Both the position numbers and the translations under genes were made by a program. This document shows, one piece after another, positions 30,216 through 40,827 of a DNA stretch of 64,000 bases (the stretch's first letter is position 1; each line of letters begins with the position of its first letter). The notes beneath the pieces are model-generated. The model saw nothing but the letters and a program-made list of their open reading frames with translations, searched no databases and was not told the DNA's origin. Source of the stretch: Gammaproteobacteria bacterium (GTDB lineage Bacteria; Pseudomonadota; Gammaproteobacteria; UBA4575); NCBI GenBank assembly GCA_028279275.1, contig JANQOB010000010.1, positions 55,536 through 119,535 of the forward strand, read 5' to 3'.

Positions 30216-31382
30216 ATGTTAAAGAAGCAGAAACTTTCTGCCGAGCGTCATTCGCTTGCGGGATTTTACTTTTTTTATTTTGCAAGCATTGGCGTTTTCC
30301 TTCCTTACTGGAATTTATATTTAAAACACTTAGATTTTTCTGCGCGACAAATTGGTGAATTGTCAGCAGTTCTTTTAGCTACAAAGATTTTTGCACCTTA
30401 TATTTGGGGTTGGATCGCTGATCACACTGGGAAACGATTGTTAGCAATACGTTTGGCTGCATTTATTGGTATGGCCATATTTTCAATCGTAACAGTTATT
30501 CATGGCTATTGGTCATTGCTTATTACTTTAGCTGCATTCAGTTTTTTCTGGAATGCAACGTTGCCACAATTTGAAGCAGCAACAATGAATAACTTGGGTG
30601 ATAACAAGCATATGTATAGCCGTATTCGTTTGTGGGGATCAATTGGCTTTATTGTTACAGCTTCGCTATTGGCTCCATTCATCGAGCGCTTTGGTATTCA
30701 ATATTTGCCATGGATAATTTTAGGAATTTTAATACTAACTTGGAGTAATACACTGTTTGTGAGTGAAGCTTCGAATGGAATGCAACACTCTGTAAGTTCT
30801 TCAATATTAAAAACATGTCTAAAGCCAGCAGTATTTTCATTGTTAGCGGCATGTTTTCTCATTCAGGTAAGTCACGGACCTTACTACACCTTCTTCAGCA
30901 TCTATGCAGAAGACAATGGCTATTCGCGTACATTGATTGGGCAATTATGGTCTCTCGGAGTCATTGCAGAAGTCGTTGTATTTTTCTATGTGCATCGTTG
31001 GCTACCCTCAATTGGGGCTAAAACATTATTAGTAGTAGCAATGTTGTTAACCGTGATTCGCTGGTGGTTAATTGCTTTATATGTAGAATATTTACCGGTA
31101 CTCATTTTTGCACAATTGTTACATGCGGCTTCTTATGGGTTATTTCATGCTTCGGCGATACAGCTTATAGATGAATATTTTTCTGGAAGCATTCAAGGCC
31201 GTGGCCAAGCTCTGTTTTCCAGTATCAGCTTTGGACTTGGTGGCTCGCTTGGGAGTCTCATAAGCGGGTATACTTGGAACTCAGTCGGGCCTTCCTATGT
31301 TTATATATTGGCGATGTGCATTGCCTTACTCGCCATGATTCAATTCATATGGATTGCAAAGCCGCGTTTCGGCAAGGCTTAA
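30216..31382 (+). CDS. MFS transporter, HcaT/MFS_1-like family
   Basis: A 388-residue inner-membrane permease with 12 predicted helices. The N-terminal half has the family's FYFFYFASIGVFLPYWNLYL first helix, then PYIWGWIADHTGKR between helices 2 and 3, the MFS loop motif. This looks like the 'MFS-1-like' group that includes the E. coli 3-phenylpropionate permease HcaT and lactose-type transporters. The substrate is unknown. It lies between aroC and leuC with short gaps on both sides, an arrangement also seen in Pseudomonas-type genomes. Confidence 0.85.
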   Translation: MLKKQKLSAERHSLAGFYFFYFASIGVFLPYWNLYLKHLDFSARQIGELSAVLLATKIFAPYIWGWIADHTGKRLLAIRLAAFIGMAIFSIVTVIHGYWSLLITLAAFSFFWNATLPQFEAATMNNLGDNKHMYSRIRLWGSIGFIVTASLLAPFIERFGIQYLPWIILGILILTWSNTLFVSEASNGMQHSVSSSILKTCLKPAVFSLLAACFLIQVSHGPYYTFFSIYAEDNGYSRTLIGQLWSLGVIAEVVVFFYVHRWLPSIGAKTLLVVAMLLTVIRWWLIALYVEYLPVLIFAQLLHAASYGLFHASAIQLIDEYFSGSIQGRGQALFSSISFGLGGSLGSLISGYTWNSVGPSYVYILAMCIALLAMIQFIWIAKPRFGKA

Positions 31383-31403
31383 AATTTTTAATGTTTAAAA
31401 CTT

Positions 31404-32789
31404 ATGCAAAGTAAAACTCTTTACGACAAGGTATGGCAAAGTCACGTTGTGCACGAGCGCGATGATGGTATGACATTGTTATATATTGATCGCCATTTAG
31501 TGCATGAAGTAACGTCGCCACAAGCCTTTGAAGGTTTACGTTTAGCTAAGCGCAATTTGTGGCGTAAAGATTCAATCTTAGCCACAGCCGATCACAATGT
31601 TCCTACTACTGATCGTAGTACGGGAATAGACGATATTATTTCCAAAATTCAAGTTGATACCTTGGATCAGAATTGTAAAGACTTTTCTTTAACACAATTC
31701 CCGATGTTGGACGTTCGTCAAGGCATTGTTCATGTGATAGGTCCGGAACAGGGGGCATCGTTGCCTGGTATGACGATTGTATGTGGTGATTCTCATACAT
31801 CCACGCACGGAGCTTTAGGTGCGCTCGCGTTTGGGATAGGAACGTCTGAAGTGGAACATGTCTTGGCGACTCAATGTTTATTGATGAAAAAATCAAAAAA
31901 CATGTTGGTAGATGTCAAAGGAATATGTGCTCCGGGTGTTACCGCTAAAGATATTGTCCTCGCTATTATTGGTAAGTTAGGAACTGCTGGTGCGACTGGC
32001 CATACTATTGAATTTTCGGGCAGTGCTGTCCGTGCATTATCCATCGAAGGACGTATGACAATTTGTAATATGTCTATTGAAGCGGGCGGGCGTGCTGGCA
32101 TGATTGCCGTAGACGATACAACCATTGAATATGTATCAGGACGGCCATTCTCACCACAAGGAGAGCAATGGGAACATGCTGTTGCTCAGTGGCAAACCTT
32201 ACATTCCGATGAAGATGCTCAGTTCGATACCTTAGTAGAATTGGATGCCAATGAATTGAAGCCACAGGTTACTTGGGGCACTTCACCTGAGATGGTAGTC
32301 AATATAGATGGGTGCATACCTACTGAATTAGACTCTGATCAACAACGTGCACTTGAATATATGGATTTAGTGCCCGGAACACCTATTAAAGATATAAAAC
32401 TTGATAAAGTATTTATTGGTTCTTGTACCAACTCGCGTATTGAAGATTTACGTACCGCTGCTGACGTAATTCAAGATAAAAAGCTTGCTAACAATATAAA
32501 ACTTGCCATGGTGGTGCCGGGTTCGGGTTTAGTTAAGCAACAAGCCGAACAAGAAGGTTTAGATAAAATATTTAAAGCCGCAGGTTTTGAATGGCGTGAG
32601 CCCGGCTGTTCGATGTGTTTAGGTATGAATGCGGATCAACTTGCACCGCGTGAACGTTGTGCTTCAACATCTAACCGAAACTTTGAAGGTCGTCAGGGTA
32701 AAGGTGGGCGCACGCACTTGGTAAGCCCTGCGATGGCGGCCGCAGCAGCAGTAAATGGCCATTTTGTTGATGTAACAAAGGTGTTGTGA
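31404..32789 (+). CDS. leuC: 3-isopropylmalate dehydratase large subunit
   Basis: Aconitase-family large subunit that, with LeuD, isomerises 2- to 3-isopropylmalate in leucine synthesis. The 461-residue protein has three cysteine ligands of the 4Fe-4S cluster visible: GSCTNSR (C~342) and [10 protein letters not shown] (C402 and C405). Substrate-loop motifs include [26 protein letters not shown] and [10 protein letters not shown]. It opens the leuCDB operon, with leuD beginning 1 bp after the stop. leuA is not in the window. Confidence 0.97.
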   Translation: MQSKTLYDKVWQSHVVHERDDGMTLLYIDRHLVHEVTSPQAFEGLRLAKRNLWRKDSILATADHNVPTTDRSTGIDDIISKIQVDTLDQNCKDFSLTQFPMLDVRQGIVHVIGPEQGASLPGMTIVCGDSHTSTHGALGALAFGIGTSEVEHVLATQCLLMKKSKNMLVDVKGICAPGVTAKDIVLAIIGKLGTAGATGHTIEFSGSAVRALSIEGRMTICNMSIEAGGRAGMIAVDDTTIEYVSGRPFSPQGEQWEHAVAQWQTLHSDEDAQFDTLVELDANELKPQVTWGTSPEMVVNIDGCIPTELDSDQQRALEYMDLVPGTPIKDIKLDKVFIGSCTNSRIEDLRTAADVIQDKKLANNIKLAMVVPGSGLVKQQAEQEGLDKIFKAAGFEWREPGCSMCLGMNADQLAPRERCASTSNRNFEGRQGKGGRTHLVSPAMAAAAAVNGHFVDVTKVL

Positions 32790-32790
32790 G

Positions 32791-33429
32791 ATGAAGGCGT
32801 TTACTGAAATTACATCGAGTTTATTGCCATTGGATCGTAGCAATGTTGATACGGATGCCATTATTCCACAGCAATATTTAAAATCGGTAAAGCGAACAGG
32901 ATTTGGTGTGGTGTTATTTGATAATTGGCGTTACCAAGACCCAGGTGTTCTAGGGCAAGACCATAGTAAGCGCCGATTAAATCAAGACTTCGTATTAAAC
33001 AAATCTGAACACAAGACAGCAAAAATTATTTTGGCTAGAGAAAATTTTGGTTGTGGTTCTTCGCGTGAACATGCTGTGTGGTCAATTTTGGATTATGGGT
33101 TTGAAGTTGTCATTGCGCCGAGTTTTGCAGATATTTTTTGCAGCAACTGTTACAAAAATGGGTTATTACCTATCGTATTAAAAGAAGATGAAGTGGATTA
33201 TTTATTTGAACAAGTAAGGTTAAATTCAGATTTTAGTTGTAAGGTTGACTTGAAAGTGCAGAAAATTGTAGATGAGAAAAACAGAACATTTGAGTTTCAA
33301 ATAGACGAATTTAGAAAATATTGTTTATTAAATGGTTTTGATGAAATTGATCTTACTTTGCAGCATTCGGACAAAATAAAAAAATATGAAGAAGAATTGC
33401 GAAAGACATCTCCGTGGTTAATTAAATGA
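32791..33429 (+). CDS. leuD: 3-isopropylmalate dehydratase small subunit
   Basis: Swivelling-domain partner of LeuC. At 212 residues it contains [18 protein letters not shown] near the N-terminus and the phosphate-binding region [15 protein letters not shown] (about 80-94), both diagnostic. Another family block is [19 protein letters not shown]. The stop overlaps the leuB start by 4 bp (ATGA), so LeuD and LeuB are translationally coupled. Confidence 0.97.
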   Translation: MKAFTEITSSLLPLDRSNVDTDAIIPQQYLKSVKRTGFGVVLFDNWRYQDPGVLGQDHSKRRLNQDFVLNKSEHKTAKIILARENFGCGSSREHAVWSILDYGFEVVIAPSFADIFCSNCYKNGLLPIVLKEDEVDYLFEQVRLNSDFSCKVDLKVQKIVDEKNRTFEFQIDEFRKYCLLNGFDEIDLTLQHSDKIKKYEEELRKTSPWLIK

Positions 33430-34493
33430 AAAAAATTTTACTACTGCCTGGAGACGGTATTGGTCCGGAAGTCATAGCGCAAGCAAAAAAAGTACTTGAG
33501 CATTTACGTGCAGAACATGGATTAAATATCGAACTAGAAGAAGCTTTGATTGGTGGTGCAGCCTACGACGATTGTAAGGATCCATTGCCTCAAACCACCT
33601 TGGCATTGGCAAAGCAGAGTGATGCTGTTTTATTAGGTGCAGTGGGTGGACCAAAATATGAATCAATAGAACGCGAATTACGACCTGAAAAAGGCTTGTT
33701 GCGTATTCGGGCTGAATTAGATCTTTTTGCTAACCTACGTCCTGCTATTTTATATCCATCATTAGCAGAGGCATCTTCGCTAAAGCCTGAATTGGTGGCA
33801 GATCTAGATATTATGATTGTGCGAGAGCTTACCGGTGGCATTTATTTTGGTGAGCCACGCGGTATTCGCACTTCTAGCGATGGAATTAAGCAAGGATTCA
33901 ATACACTAGTATATGATGAGAATGAAATCAGTCGAATTGCACATGTTGCGTTTCGAATTGCGCAAAAGCGTAGTGGTAAACTTTGTTCCGTGGATAAGGC
34001 CAATGTACTGGAAGTTTCCGAGCTTTGGCGGGATGTGGTAGAAGCAGTACATACTGAGTATAAGAATGTATCCCTAAGCCATATGTATGTAGACAATGCT
34101 GCCATGCAGTTAGTGCGCGAACCCAATCAGTTCGATGTGGTATTAACAGGGAACTTGTTTGGCGATATTCTCTCAGATGCAGCAGCAATGTTAACGGGCT
34201 CAATAGGTATGTTGCCTTCTGCCTCTCTAGACAGTCAGGATAAAGGCATGTATGAACCTATCCATGGTTCGGCACCTGATATAGCAGGAAAGAATTTAGC
34301 AAACCCATTAGCCACTATTCTATCCATAGCAATGATGTTGCGTTTTAGCTTGAACGAAATAGAGCTTGCTAAAAAGGTAGAAGATGCAGTTAAACGCACA
34401 ATTGAAAAAGGATTGCGAACAGCCGATATTGCTGCAGGTGAGCAAGCTATTGGTACAAATGAAATGGGTGATGCAGTAATCAAAGCATTATAA
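33426..34493 (+). CDS. leuB: 3-isopropylmalate dehydrogenase
   Basis: NAD-dependent oxidative decarboxylation of 3-isopropylmalate. At 355 residues it is of family length. Visible are GDGIGPEVI near the N-terminus and the substrate arginines in [26 protein letters not shown] carries the catalytic Tyr, DKANVLEVS holds the catalytic Lys, and [13 protein letters not shown] provides the metal aspartates. The NAD-binding loop is [13 protein letters not shown]. It is last in leuCDB, followed by a 190-bp gap with an inverted-repeat element. Confidence 0.97.
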   Translation: MKKILLLPGDGIGPEVIAQAKKVLEHLRAEHGLNIELEEALIGGAAYDDCKDPLPQTTLALAKQSDAVLLGAVGGPKYESIERELRPEKGLLRIRAELDLFANLRPAILYPSLAEASSLKPELVADLDIMIVRELTGGIYFGEPRGIRTSSDGIKQGFNTLVYDENEISRIAHVAFRIAQKRSGKLCSVDKANVLEVSELWRDVVEAVHTEYKNVSLSHMYVDNAAMQLVREPNQFDVVLTGNLFGDILSDAAAMLTGSIGMLPSASLDSQDKGMYEPIHGSAPDIAGKNLANPLATILSIAMMLRFSLNEIELAKKVEDAVKRTIEKGLRTADIAAGEQAIGTNEMGDAVIKAL

Positions 34494-34542
34494 TTAAAAA
34501 AGTATTTAATTAACTATTAGATGGTTAGTTTGGAATAGCAAT

Positions 34543-34659
34543 GAAGTTCTGATTTATTTTGAGACGAGGCAAAAAATATCGCAAACGCGCAGTGTATATT
34601 CATATACATGAGCATTTAAGATTATTTTTTAACGATGTATCAGGATAAATCAGAGCTTC
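34543..34659. repeat. 117-bp inverted-repeat element before asd
   Basis: Terminal arms GAAGTTCTGATTTAT and ATAAATCAGAGCTTC pair at 14 of 15 positions. Between them lies GTATAT-TC-ATATAC (34594-34607), a second nested dyad. The element fills the leuB-asd gap and has no reading frame. The form is that of a small non-autonomous repeat element or a folded leader RNA. I saw no second copy in the window. Confidence 0.6.
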
Positions 34660-34683
34660 CCAGAAAAAGTAAATGATGTTGGT

Positions 34684-35703
34684 ATGAAGAAATATGATGT
34701 TGCAGTAGTGGGAGCTACAGGTGCTGTAGGCGAGCAAATGCTTGCAATCCTGGCGCAAAGAAATTTTCCTGTAAATAATGTTTACGCCGTAGCGAGTGCT
34801 CGCTCAGCCGGTAAGAAAGTGTTATTTGGTGACAAAGAATTAGAAGTACAAGATTTAGCTAGTTTTGATTTTTCTAAAACACAAGTAGGTTTGTTTTCTC
34901 CAGGCGCAAGCATTTCAAAAGAATATGCACCTAAAGCTGCAGAGCAGGGATGTGTAGTTGTGGATAATACTTCGCAGTTTCGCTATGACGATGACATCCC
35001 TTTAGTGGTTCCAGAAGTGAACGAGCATCAAATCGCAAACTACAAATCTCGCGGCATTATTGCTAACCCTAATTGCTCAACCATTCAAATGGTTGTGGCA
35101 TTGAAGCCGTTGCAAGATGCAGTAGGTATTGAGCGTATTAATGTTGCTACTTATCAAGCAGTCTCAGGGACAGGTAAAGAAGCGATTGATGAGTTAGATA
35201 TTCAAACATCAAAAATCATTAACAATGAGCCGATTAATTGCGACGTTTATCCGAAACAGATTGCCTTCAATGCCTTGCCGCATATAGATAAGTTCATGGA
35301 TAACGGCTATACGAAAGAAGAAATGAAAATGGTCTGGGAAACGCAAAAGATTATGGAAGATGATTCCATCTTGGTGAATCCTACAACTGTGCGAATTCCA
35401 GTCAAATATGGTCATTCTGAAGCCGTGCATGTCGAGCTTAAAGAGAAATTGACTGCTCAAAAAGCGCGCGAATTACTTGCTCAAGCCCCTGGGGTAGTGG
35501 TTGTGGATGAACATGGAGATGGCGGCTATCCAACCGCTGTGACCGAAGGAGAAGGCACGGATCCTGTGTATGTAGGGCGTATACGTGAGGATATTTCACA
35601 CCCGCGCGGCCTGGATATGTGGGTAGTCAGCGATAATCTGAGAAAAGGCGCTGCATTAAACAGTATTCAGATCGCTGAGGTTTTGATAAACAACCATATT
35701 TAA
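34684..35703 (+). CDS. asd: Aspartate-semialdehyde dehydrogenase
   Basis: Reduces aspartyl phosphate to the semialdehyde, the branch point to lysine, diaminopimelate, threonine and methionine. The 339-residue protein has the NADP loop VVGATGAVGEQM (about 8-19) and nucleophile C131 in NPNCSTIQM. The substrate-side block GTGKEAIDEL and the C-terminal NLRKGAALNSIQIAE are also present. asd directly before fimV and truA is conserved in pseudomonads and relatives. Confidence 0.97.
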   Translation: MKKYDVAVVGATGAVGEQMLAILAQRNFPVNNVYAVASARSAGKKVLFGDKELEVQDLASFDFSKTQVGLFSPGASISKEYAPKAAEQGCVVVDNTSQFRYDDDIPLVVPEVNEHQIANYKSRGIIANPNCSTIQMVVALKPLQDAVGIERINVATYQAVSGTGKEAIDELDIQTSKIINNEPINCDVYPKQIAFNALPHIDKFMDNGYTKEEMKMVWETQKIMEDDSILVNPTTVRIPVKYGHSEAVHVELKEKLTAQKARELLAQAPGVVVVDEHGDGGYPTAVTEGEGTDPVYVGRIREDISHPRGLDMWVVSDNLRKGAALNSIQIAEVLINNHI

Positions 35704-35826
35704 TTTATAGTTGGCCGGTGAATTATTTTGATAACTCAAAGAATTTCCTAGAGTTTTTTGTTTAGCCCATATATAAAACACAATCAATTTTAAAAGCACA
35801 TGTTGCAATTAAGGTGGAGCACAAAA

Positions 35827-38800
35827 ATGGGGCATAAATCTTCTATTTATTTTCTCATCATTCCGATTTTATTTTTGATCCCGGGACATTTGTTGTCATT
35901 AGGGTTAGGTGAGATAGAAGTTAACTCAGCTCTGAATCAGCCGCTTAATGCTCAAATTAATTTAATCGCTGTACGTGAAGATGAATTTGAAGAATTGCGT
36001 GTTGAATTAGCACCCGCAAATGTTTTTGATCGTGTTGGCGTTCCTCGTCCGTTTTTTCTTACGCAGTTACAATTTCAACCTATTAAACTTCCAGGTGGCG
36101 GTACTGCAGTTCGTGTAACTTCAAAAGATCCTGTTCGTGAACCGTTTCTAACTTTTTTAGTAGAAGTAACCTGGCCCAAGGGAAGACTATTAAGAGAATA
36201 TACTGTTTTACTTGATCCTCCCGAATTCGCACAGCAACAAGCACCACAAATTGCTACTCCTGTTACTGCACCCGTTGAACCCGTTGCAGAGGCAGTGGAG
36301 GAACCAGTCGTTAGTCAACAAGAAATTAGTCAGCCTGAAATTAGAGAACCTGAAGAAGACATTGAATTGGTTCGTGAGCGCATGGACAAAGCTCTTGGTA
36401 TAGATGGCACAGAAGAAGTTGCACCTGATGCAGAGGTAGTGGCTGAAGAAGCTGAAGCGATTGAAGAGGAAGTTGTTGTAGATACTGAACCCACAGCAGA
36501 GGAACTTGAAGAAGCGGTTGCAGAAACGGTTGATGAAGCAGAACCCCTAGTAGAAGAAAGCCCAGTAGAAGAAAGTGTATCTGATGTTGCAACGGCTGAT
36601 GTTGTTGAAGAAGAAGTTGCAGAATTAGATGAGCGTGATCTTGAAACAATACGAAAAGAAATGGATGAGGCTCTCGGAATTGATGGAACTGAGCCTATAG
36701 AAAGAGATGCTGAAGCAAGCTCTGAGGTAGTTGCAGAAACACAAGAACTTGTTACCGGAGAAGTGATCGTCGAAAAAGGCGACACATTGTATAAAATTGC
36801 CAAAGATGCAAAACCCAGCAGCGTGACTATTAACCAAATGATGTTGGCGATTCAAGAAGCCAATTCAGATGCATTTATTCAAAATAATGTAAACCTTTTG
36901 AAGCAAGGCGCTGTGTTACGCATCCCCGAGGAAAATCAAGTGCAAACTTTATCTTCTTCTGAGGCGCGCCAACTGATTTCAGAACAAAATGCATTGTGGA
37001 GAGAATATCGTGGTGTAGTGACACAAGCACCTGCTGCAAATGTGGATGCGCCGGAGCTCGTTGAGCAAACAGAAGAATCGAGTGATTTAGCAAAAGAGGC
37101 CAAGCAAGCACTCAAAGAAACCACAGAGAAACCCGCAGAAACAAAACAAGATCTCAATATTTTAGCTTCTGAGGATGCCAAACAAACTACAGATACACAG
37201 ATAGCAGGTGGAGAAGAGGTCAAGAAGCTGCAAAATGAAGTCAATCTTAATAAAGAACTGGCTGCATCACGTGCGAAAGAAAATGAAGAGCTAAAGAGTC
37301 GGGTGGAAGCACTTGAATCCATGTTGGAAAAGAAAGAGAAAATTCTCAATATTCAAAACCAACAGCTTAAAGATTTACAAGAACAGTTAAGTACAGAAAC
37401 AGATAAGGCTGCAGCTGCGGAAAAACTGCTAAAAGAACAGGCCATTAAAGAAGAAGCTACACCTGAAGTAAAACCTGAGGCTAAACCGGACCCAAAGCCC
37501 GTAGCTAAAGAAGAGATTAAAGAACCTGTTGTAGAACCGCTTCCAGAATTCACCGAGCCTGAAGTTGCAGAACAGGCAATTGGCAAACCGAGGTTAGAAC
37601 CGCTCCCGGATTGGGACTCATTGCCAGAAATTGAGGAAACTGTCGGCGAAGAAGTCGCACAAGCACCACCCGAAGAGCAACCTGCTGAAACAACTGCTGC
37701 CCAACCTGAAGAAAAACCCGCTGAAATTGAAACCTCAGAAGCTCCAACTGCGCCAGAGGCTGAAACTGGTTTTATGGGTTTTGCATTAGGTTTTTTGGAA
37801 AGCCTGAAAGAACGAGCTTCAAGTGCATTACTGCCTCTATTAGGAGGGGTTTTGTTATTGCTAGGCGGATTATGGTTCTGGAAGAAGAAGCAAGTTAAAA
37901 CGGTTGAATTGACGGGTCTTGGCGAGATGCCTATGGAAGCCATGGAAGATGGTGAGCATTTCGACGACATATTAGATGAAACTATTATCACTCCACAGGC
38001 GAATGCTCAAAAAAGCGCTAGTGATGATGATCTTGGTGGAGTAGCTGAGGAATTAGCTGCTGAAGAGGGCGCTGATTTCAGTCCAGAAGCTTCTGAAGCA
38101 TCAAGTGATTCTGAAGAAGGTGAAGACGTATTGGATGAGGCAGATGTTTATATTTCATACGGGTTGCATCAACAAGCACAGGATTTGTTGAATGATGCCA
38201 TCGCCAAAGAGCCGGGTCGTAATGATTACAAACTAAAACTAGCTGAAGTCTACTATAGCCAAAAAGATCAGGATGGTTTTGAGCAATATGCAGAAAAAAT
38301 TAAAAATGAAATAGGCGAGTCAACTAGCGATTGGCAAAAGATCATGACAATGGGTAAAGAGCTTGTTCCAAGTAGTGCTTTATTTGCTGGTGCCGCGGCC
38401 GCGGCTGGTATGGCGGCTACCTCCACGTTTGATAAACCTGATGAAGCGGATGTGGATATCGGTTTACAAACAGCTATCAACGAACCATTGTCTGATGCAA
38501 ATCTAGAAGACACTATTTTGGATAATGACGCTGAAGAAGACGACGGTGGTTTAGATTTTAATGTGGATGATTTTGTTGAAGAGCAAATCGAAGACGATCC
38601 TGTCGCAAGTAAGATCATGGAAGCGAATGAAACATCGGATATTCTAAATTTTGATGTGGATGATATTTCTGGTGATGTTATGACTGAAGACAGTGTTGAT
38701 ACTGAGCTTGATGCTATCGCTACAGGTTTGCATGAATCTGCAAGTATGGATGATCTTACTCAAGAGTTAGAAGAAATTGGTATGCAAACTACCATGAATG

Positions 38801-39252
38801 ATCTAAAGCCTTTAGATATTGATGAAGACGAAGTCGAAGACGATACAAATATTGAAGCTTCTCCAACGGATACAACCGTCGCCATGGAGCCAGACGAAAT
38901 TGGAATTGATACCGGTATTTCTGAAGCGGACCCTGAAGCCACAGCTGCATATTCTCCTAGCTCATTGAGTAGTGAGCTTGATGAGGTAACCGAGCAGTTT
39001 GATGCTGGCGACATGGATACTGAATTTTTAGATCCTGCTGAACAAACTGTGGCTCAAACACACACTGATTTAGAAGAATTAGGGCCTCCTTCTTTAATTG
39101 AAGAAGTTGGCACTAAGCTTGATTTAGCCAAAGCTTTTGTTGATATGGGCGACTCTGATGCCGCTAAGGAAACCTTATTAGAAGTGATTAACGAAGGTGA
39201 TGAGTCACAAATTAAAGCTGCCAAAGATTTAATGGACAAGCTTGGTAGTTAA
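35827..39252 (+). CDS. fimV: FimV-type pilus/polarity hub protein
   Basis: Large peptidoglycan-binding inner-membrane protein that, in Pseudomonas, places type IV pilus components at the pole. From the ATG at 35827 (AAGGTGGAG upstream; an ATG at 35800 lacks a site) it has 1141 residues. It has a signal peptide and the FimV N-terminal domain LGLGEIEVNSALNQPLNAQI. A very acidic Glu/Ala/Val-rich region follows, with two copies of an 'RxxMDxALGIDGTE' block, and then a LysM domain (GDTLYKIA...GAVLRIP). Then come a coiled coil, a Pro/Glu-rich stretch, one membrane helix (SSALLPLLGGVLLLLGGLWFW) and a cytoplasmic acidic tail. The tail holds TPR-like repeats and the terminal FimV domain (LDLAKAFVDMGD...AKDLMDKLG). 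Confidence 0.93.
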   Translation: MGHKSSIYFLIIPILFLIPGHLLSLGLGEIEVNSALNQPLNAQINLIAVREDEFEELRVELAPANVFDRVGVPRPFFLTQLQFQPIKLPGGGTAVRVTSKDPVREPFLTFLVEVTWPKGRLLREYTVLLDPPEFAQQQAPQIATPVTAPVEPVAEAVEEPVVSQQEISQPEIREPEEDIELVRERMDKALGIDGTEEVAPDAEVVAEEAEAIEEEVVVDTEPTAEELEEAVAETVDEAEPLVEESPVEESVSDVATADVVEEEVAELDERDLETIRKEMDEALGIDGTEPIERDAEASSEVVAETQELVTGEVIVEKGDTLYKIAKDAKPSSVTINQMMLAIQEANSDAFIQNNVNLLKQGAVLRIPEENQVQTLSSSEARQLISEQNALWREYRGVVTQAPAANVDAPELVEQTEESSDLAKEAKQALKETTEKPAETKQDLNILASEDAKQTTDTQIAGGEEVKKLQNEVNLNKELAASRAKENEELKSRVEALESMLEKKEKILNIQNQQLKDLQEQLSTETDKAAAAEKLLKEQAIKEEATPEVKPEAKPDPKPVAKEEIKEPVVEPLPEFTEPEVAEQAIGKPRLEPLPDWDSLPEIEETVGEEVAQAPPEEQPAETTAAQPEEKPAEIETSEAPTAPEAETGFMGFALGFLESLKERASSALLPLLGGVLLLLGGLWFWKKKQVKTVELTGLGEMPMEAMEDGEHFDDILDETIITPQANAQKSASDDDLGGVAEELAAEEGADFSPEASEASSDSEEGEDVLDEADVYISYGLHQQAQDLLNDAIAKEPGRNDYKLKLAEVYYSQKDQDGFEQYAEKIKNEIGESTSDWQKIMTMGKELVPSSALFAGAAAAAGMAATSTFDKPDEADVDIGLQTAINEPLSDANLEDTILDNDAEEDDGGLDFNVDDFVEEQIEDDPVASKIMEANETSDILNFDVDDISGDVMTEDSVDTELDAIATGLHESASMDDLTQELEEIGMQTTMNDLKPLDIDEDEVEDDTNIEASPTDTTVAMEPDEIGIDTGISEADPEATAAYSPSSLSSELDEVTEQFDAGDMDTEFLDPAEQTVAQTHTDLEELGPPSLIEEVGTKLDLAKAFVDMGDSDAAKETLLEVINEGDESQIKAAKDLMDKLGS

Positions 39253-39411
39253 TACCAAGGGCGATTCAAATTAAGTTTTAAAAATTCAAATATTCAAATT
39301 CCATGTCTAAATACGGTAATTTCTACCGTTTCAAGTTCATTTTGATTCCTTAAACTCATTCACTAATAGTTGCTTGAGTAAATTCTCGGCATCAATCATA
39401 GTTTTGACATT

Positions 39412-40197
39412 ATGCGAATTGCTTTAGGTGTTGAATACAACGGCAGCCATTTTTCTGGTTGGCAACGTCAAACAAATGCAAAATCTGTTCAGCAAACTTT
39501 AGAACAAGCTATTTCAAAAGTTGCTGATGCAATGACATTCGTACAAGCTGCAGGAAGAACGGATACAGGAGTGCATGCCACTGAGCAAGTTGTGCATTTT
39601 GACTGTGATAATACGCGCGAATTAAAAGCTTGGATAATGGGCGTAAATTCCTACTTACCAAATTCAGTCAGTGTTTTGTGGGCTAAACACGTTGATGAAC
39701 AATTTCATGCTAGATTTAGTGCAAAGTCACGACGTTATCGCTACGTAATTTACCAACACGCAACGCGACCAGCGTTATTAGATGGTTTATTGACTTGGCA
39801 ATATGCGAACATTGATTTGGGCAAAATGCAGAACGCAGCTAAACATTTGGTTGGTACACATGATTTCACTTCATATCGTGCCGTAGCATGTCAGGCAAAA
39901 GATCCTACACGTACGGTGTATGAGCTTAATCTGAGTCAGCGAAATGAATTTATCTTCATGGATATTCGTGCCAATGGGTTTTTGCATCATATGGTTCGCA
40001 ATATAGCGGGAGTATTAATTTCAATTGGTAAAAATGAGCAACATGAAGATTGGACATTAGAGGTTTTAGAAAATTGTGACCGAACGCTTGGGGGTATTAC
40101 AGCACCTGCAGCAGGCTTATATTTGGTTAAAGTACAGTATGATGAAAAATATGGTTTAAACGAGAAAATTAGATGGCCCGCAATTACAGCCATATAG
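39412..40197 (+). CDS. truA: tRNA pseudouridine(38-40) synthase TruA
   Basis: Modifies U38, U39 and U40 in the anticodon arm of many tRNAs. The 261-residue protein starts with MRIALGVEYNGSHFSGWQRQ and has the catalytic aspartate in AAGRTDTGVHATEQVVHF (about residue 52). FHARFSAKSRRYRY and DFTSYRA are further family blocks. It lies between fimV and trpF, the conserved order, and is separated from trpF by 12 bp. Confidence 0.97.
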   Translation: MRIALGVEYNGSHFSGWQRQTNAKSVQQTLEQAISKVADAMTFVQAAGRTDTGVHATEQVVHFDCDNTRELKAWIMGVNSYLPNSVSVLWAKHVDEQFHARFSAKSRRYRYVIYQHATRPALLDGLLTWQYANIDLGKMQNAAKHLVGTHDFTSYRAVACQAKDPTRTVYELNLSQRNEFIFMDIRANGFLHHMVRNIAGVLISIGKNEQHEDWTLEVLENCDRTLGGITAPAAGLYLVKVQYDEKYGLNEKIRWPAITAI

Positions 40198-40209
40198 ATA
40201 GAACCAATT

Positions 40210-40827
40210 ATGAAAACTCGAGTTAAATTTTGTGGTATGACACGCATGCAGGATGTGCAGTCCGCAATTGCGTTGAATGTGGATGCTTTAGGATTTGTAT
40301 TTGTAAAAAGTAGTCCTCGTAATATTGATATCGAAACTGCAGCTAAAATTATTGATGAAATTCCGCCATTTATTGTTAGGGTGGGTTTGTTTATGAATGC
40401 TCAACATTCAGAGGTTGAAAATGTTCTTAAAAAGATCAAGCTCAACCTACTTCAGTTTCACGGCGATGAAGAAGAACAATTTTGTGCTCAGTTTGAGGTG
40501 CCGTATCTTAAAGCAATACCCATGGCGAGTGTTTCTTCGTTAAGCAAATATTGCCGAGGCTATCCCAGCGCTAGCGGATTCTTATTAGATAGTCATGCAG
40601 AGGGTGAAATGGGCGGTAGTGGCAAAAAATTTGCTTGGAGCAAATTGCCAGAAGATATCGAAAAACCAATCATTTTGGCAGGCGGATTAAGGCCTGATAA
40701 CGTCGCTGAGGCCATACGGATAGTACATCCTTATGCTGTGGATGTAAGTAGTGGAATCGAGACTAGTAAAGGCATCAAAGACCCCGCTAAAATGGAGCAA
40801 TTCATTAAGGAAGTACATCGTGACTAG
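40210..40827 (+). CDS. trpF: Phosphoribosylanthranilate isomerase
   Basis: Amadori rearrangement in tryptophan synthesis. The 205-residue TIM barrel has the catalytic cysteine in [11 protein letters not shown] (C8) and the catalytic aspartate in the AVDVSSGIE block. The phosphate loop is [19 protein letters not shown] is a family landmark. Its last 8 bp overlap the trpB start chosen here, so trpF, trpB and trpA form a tightly coupled operon. Confidence 0.96.
   Translation: MKTRVKFCGMTRMQDVQSAIALNVDALGFVFVKSSPRNIDIETAAKIIDEIPPFIVRVGLFMNAQHSEVENVLKKIKLNLLQFHGDEEEQFCAQFEVPYLKAIPMASVSSLSKYCRGYPSASGFLLDSHAEGEMGGSGKKFAWSKLPEDIEKPIILAGGLRPDNVAEAIRIVHPYAVDVSSGIETSKGIKDPAKMEQFIKEVHRD

Noticed and set aside
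36330..36803. Long antisense frames rich in Ser/Thr or Leu/Gln across fimV
   Set aside because: They are complements of the Glu/Ala-rich fimV repeats; the low-complexity composition and absence of ribosome sites mark them as shadows.
37353..37991. 212-codon antisense frame in fimV, Ser/Gly-rich
   Set aside because: Mirror of the Pro/Glu-rich linker codons; no independent coding evidence.
39313..39329. Hairpin ACGGTA/TACCGT after fimV as terminator
   Set aside because: Only six pairs and a short, interrupted T run; too weak to call.
40751..40819. Upstream extension of trpB from an earlier GTG
   Set aside because: It would add 23 residues unlike any TrpB and overlap trpF by 77 bp; the GTG at 40820 has AAGGAAG in place.
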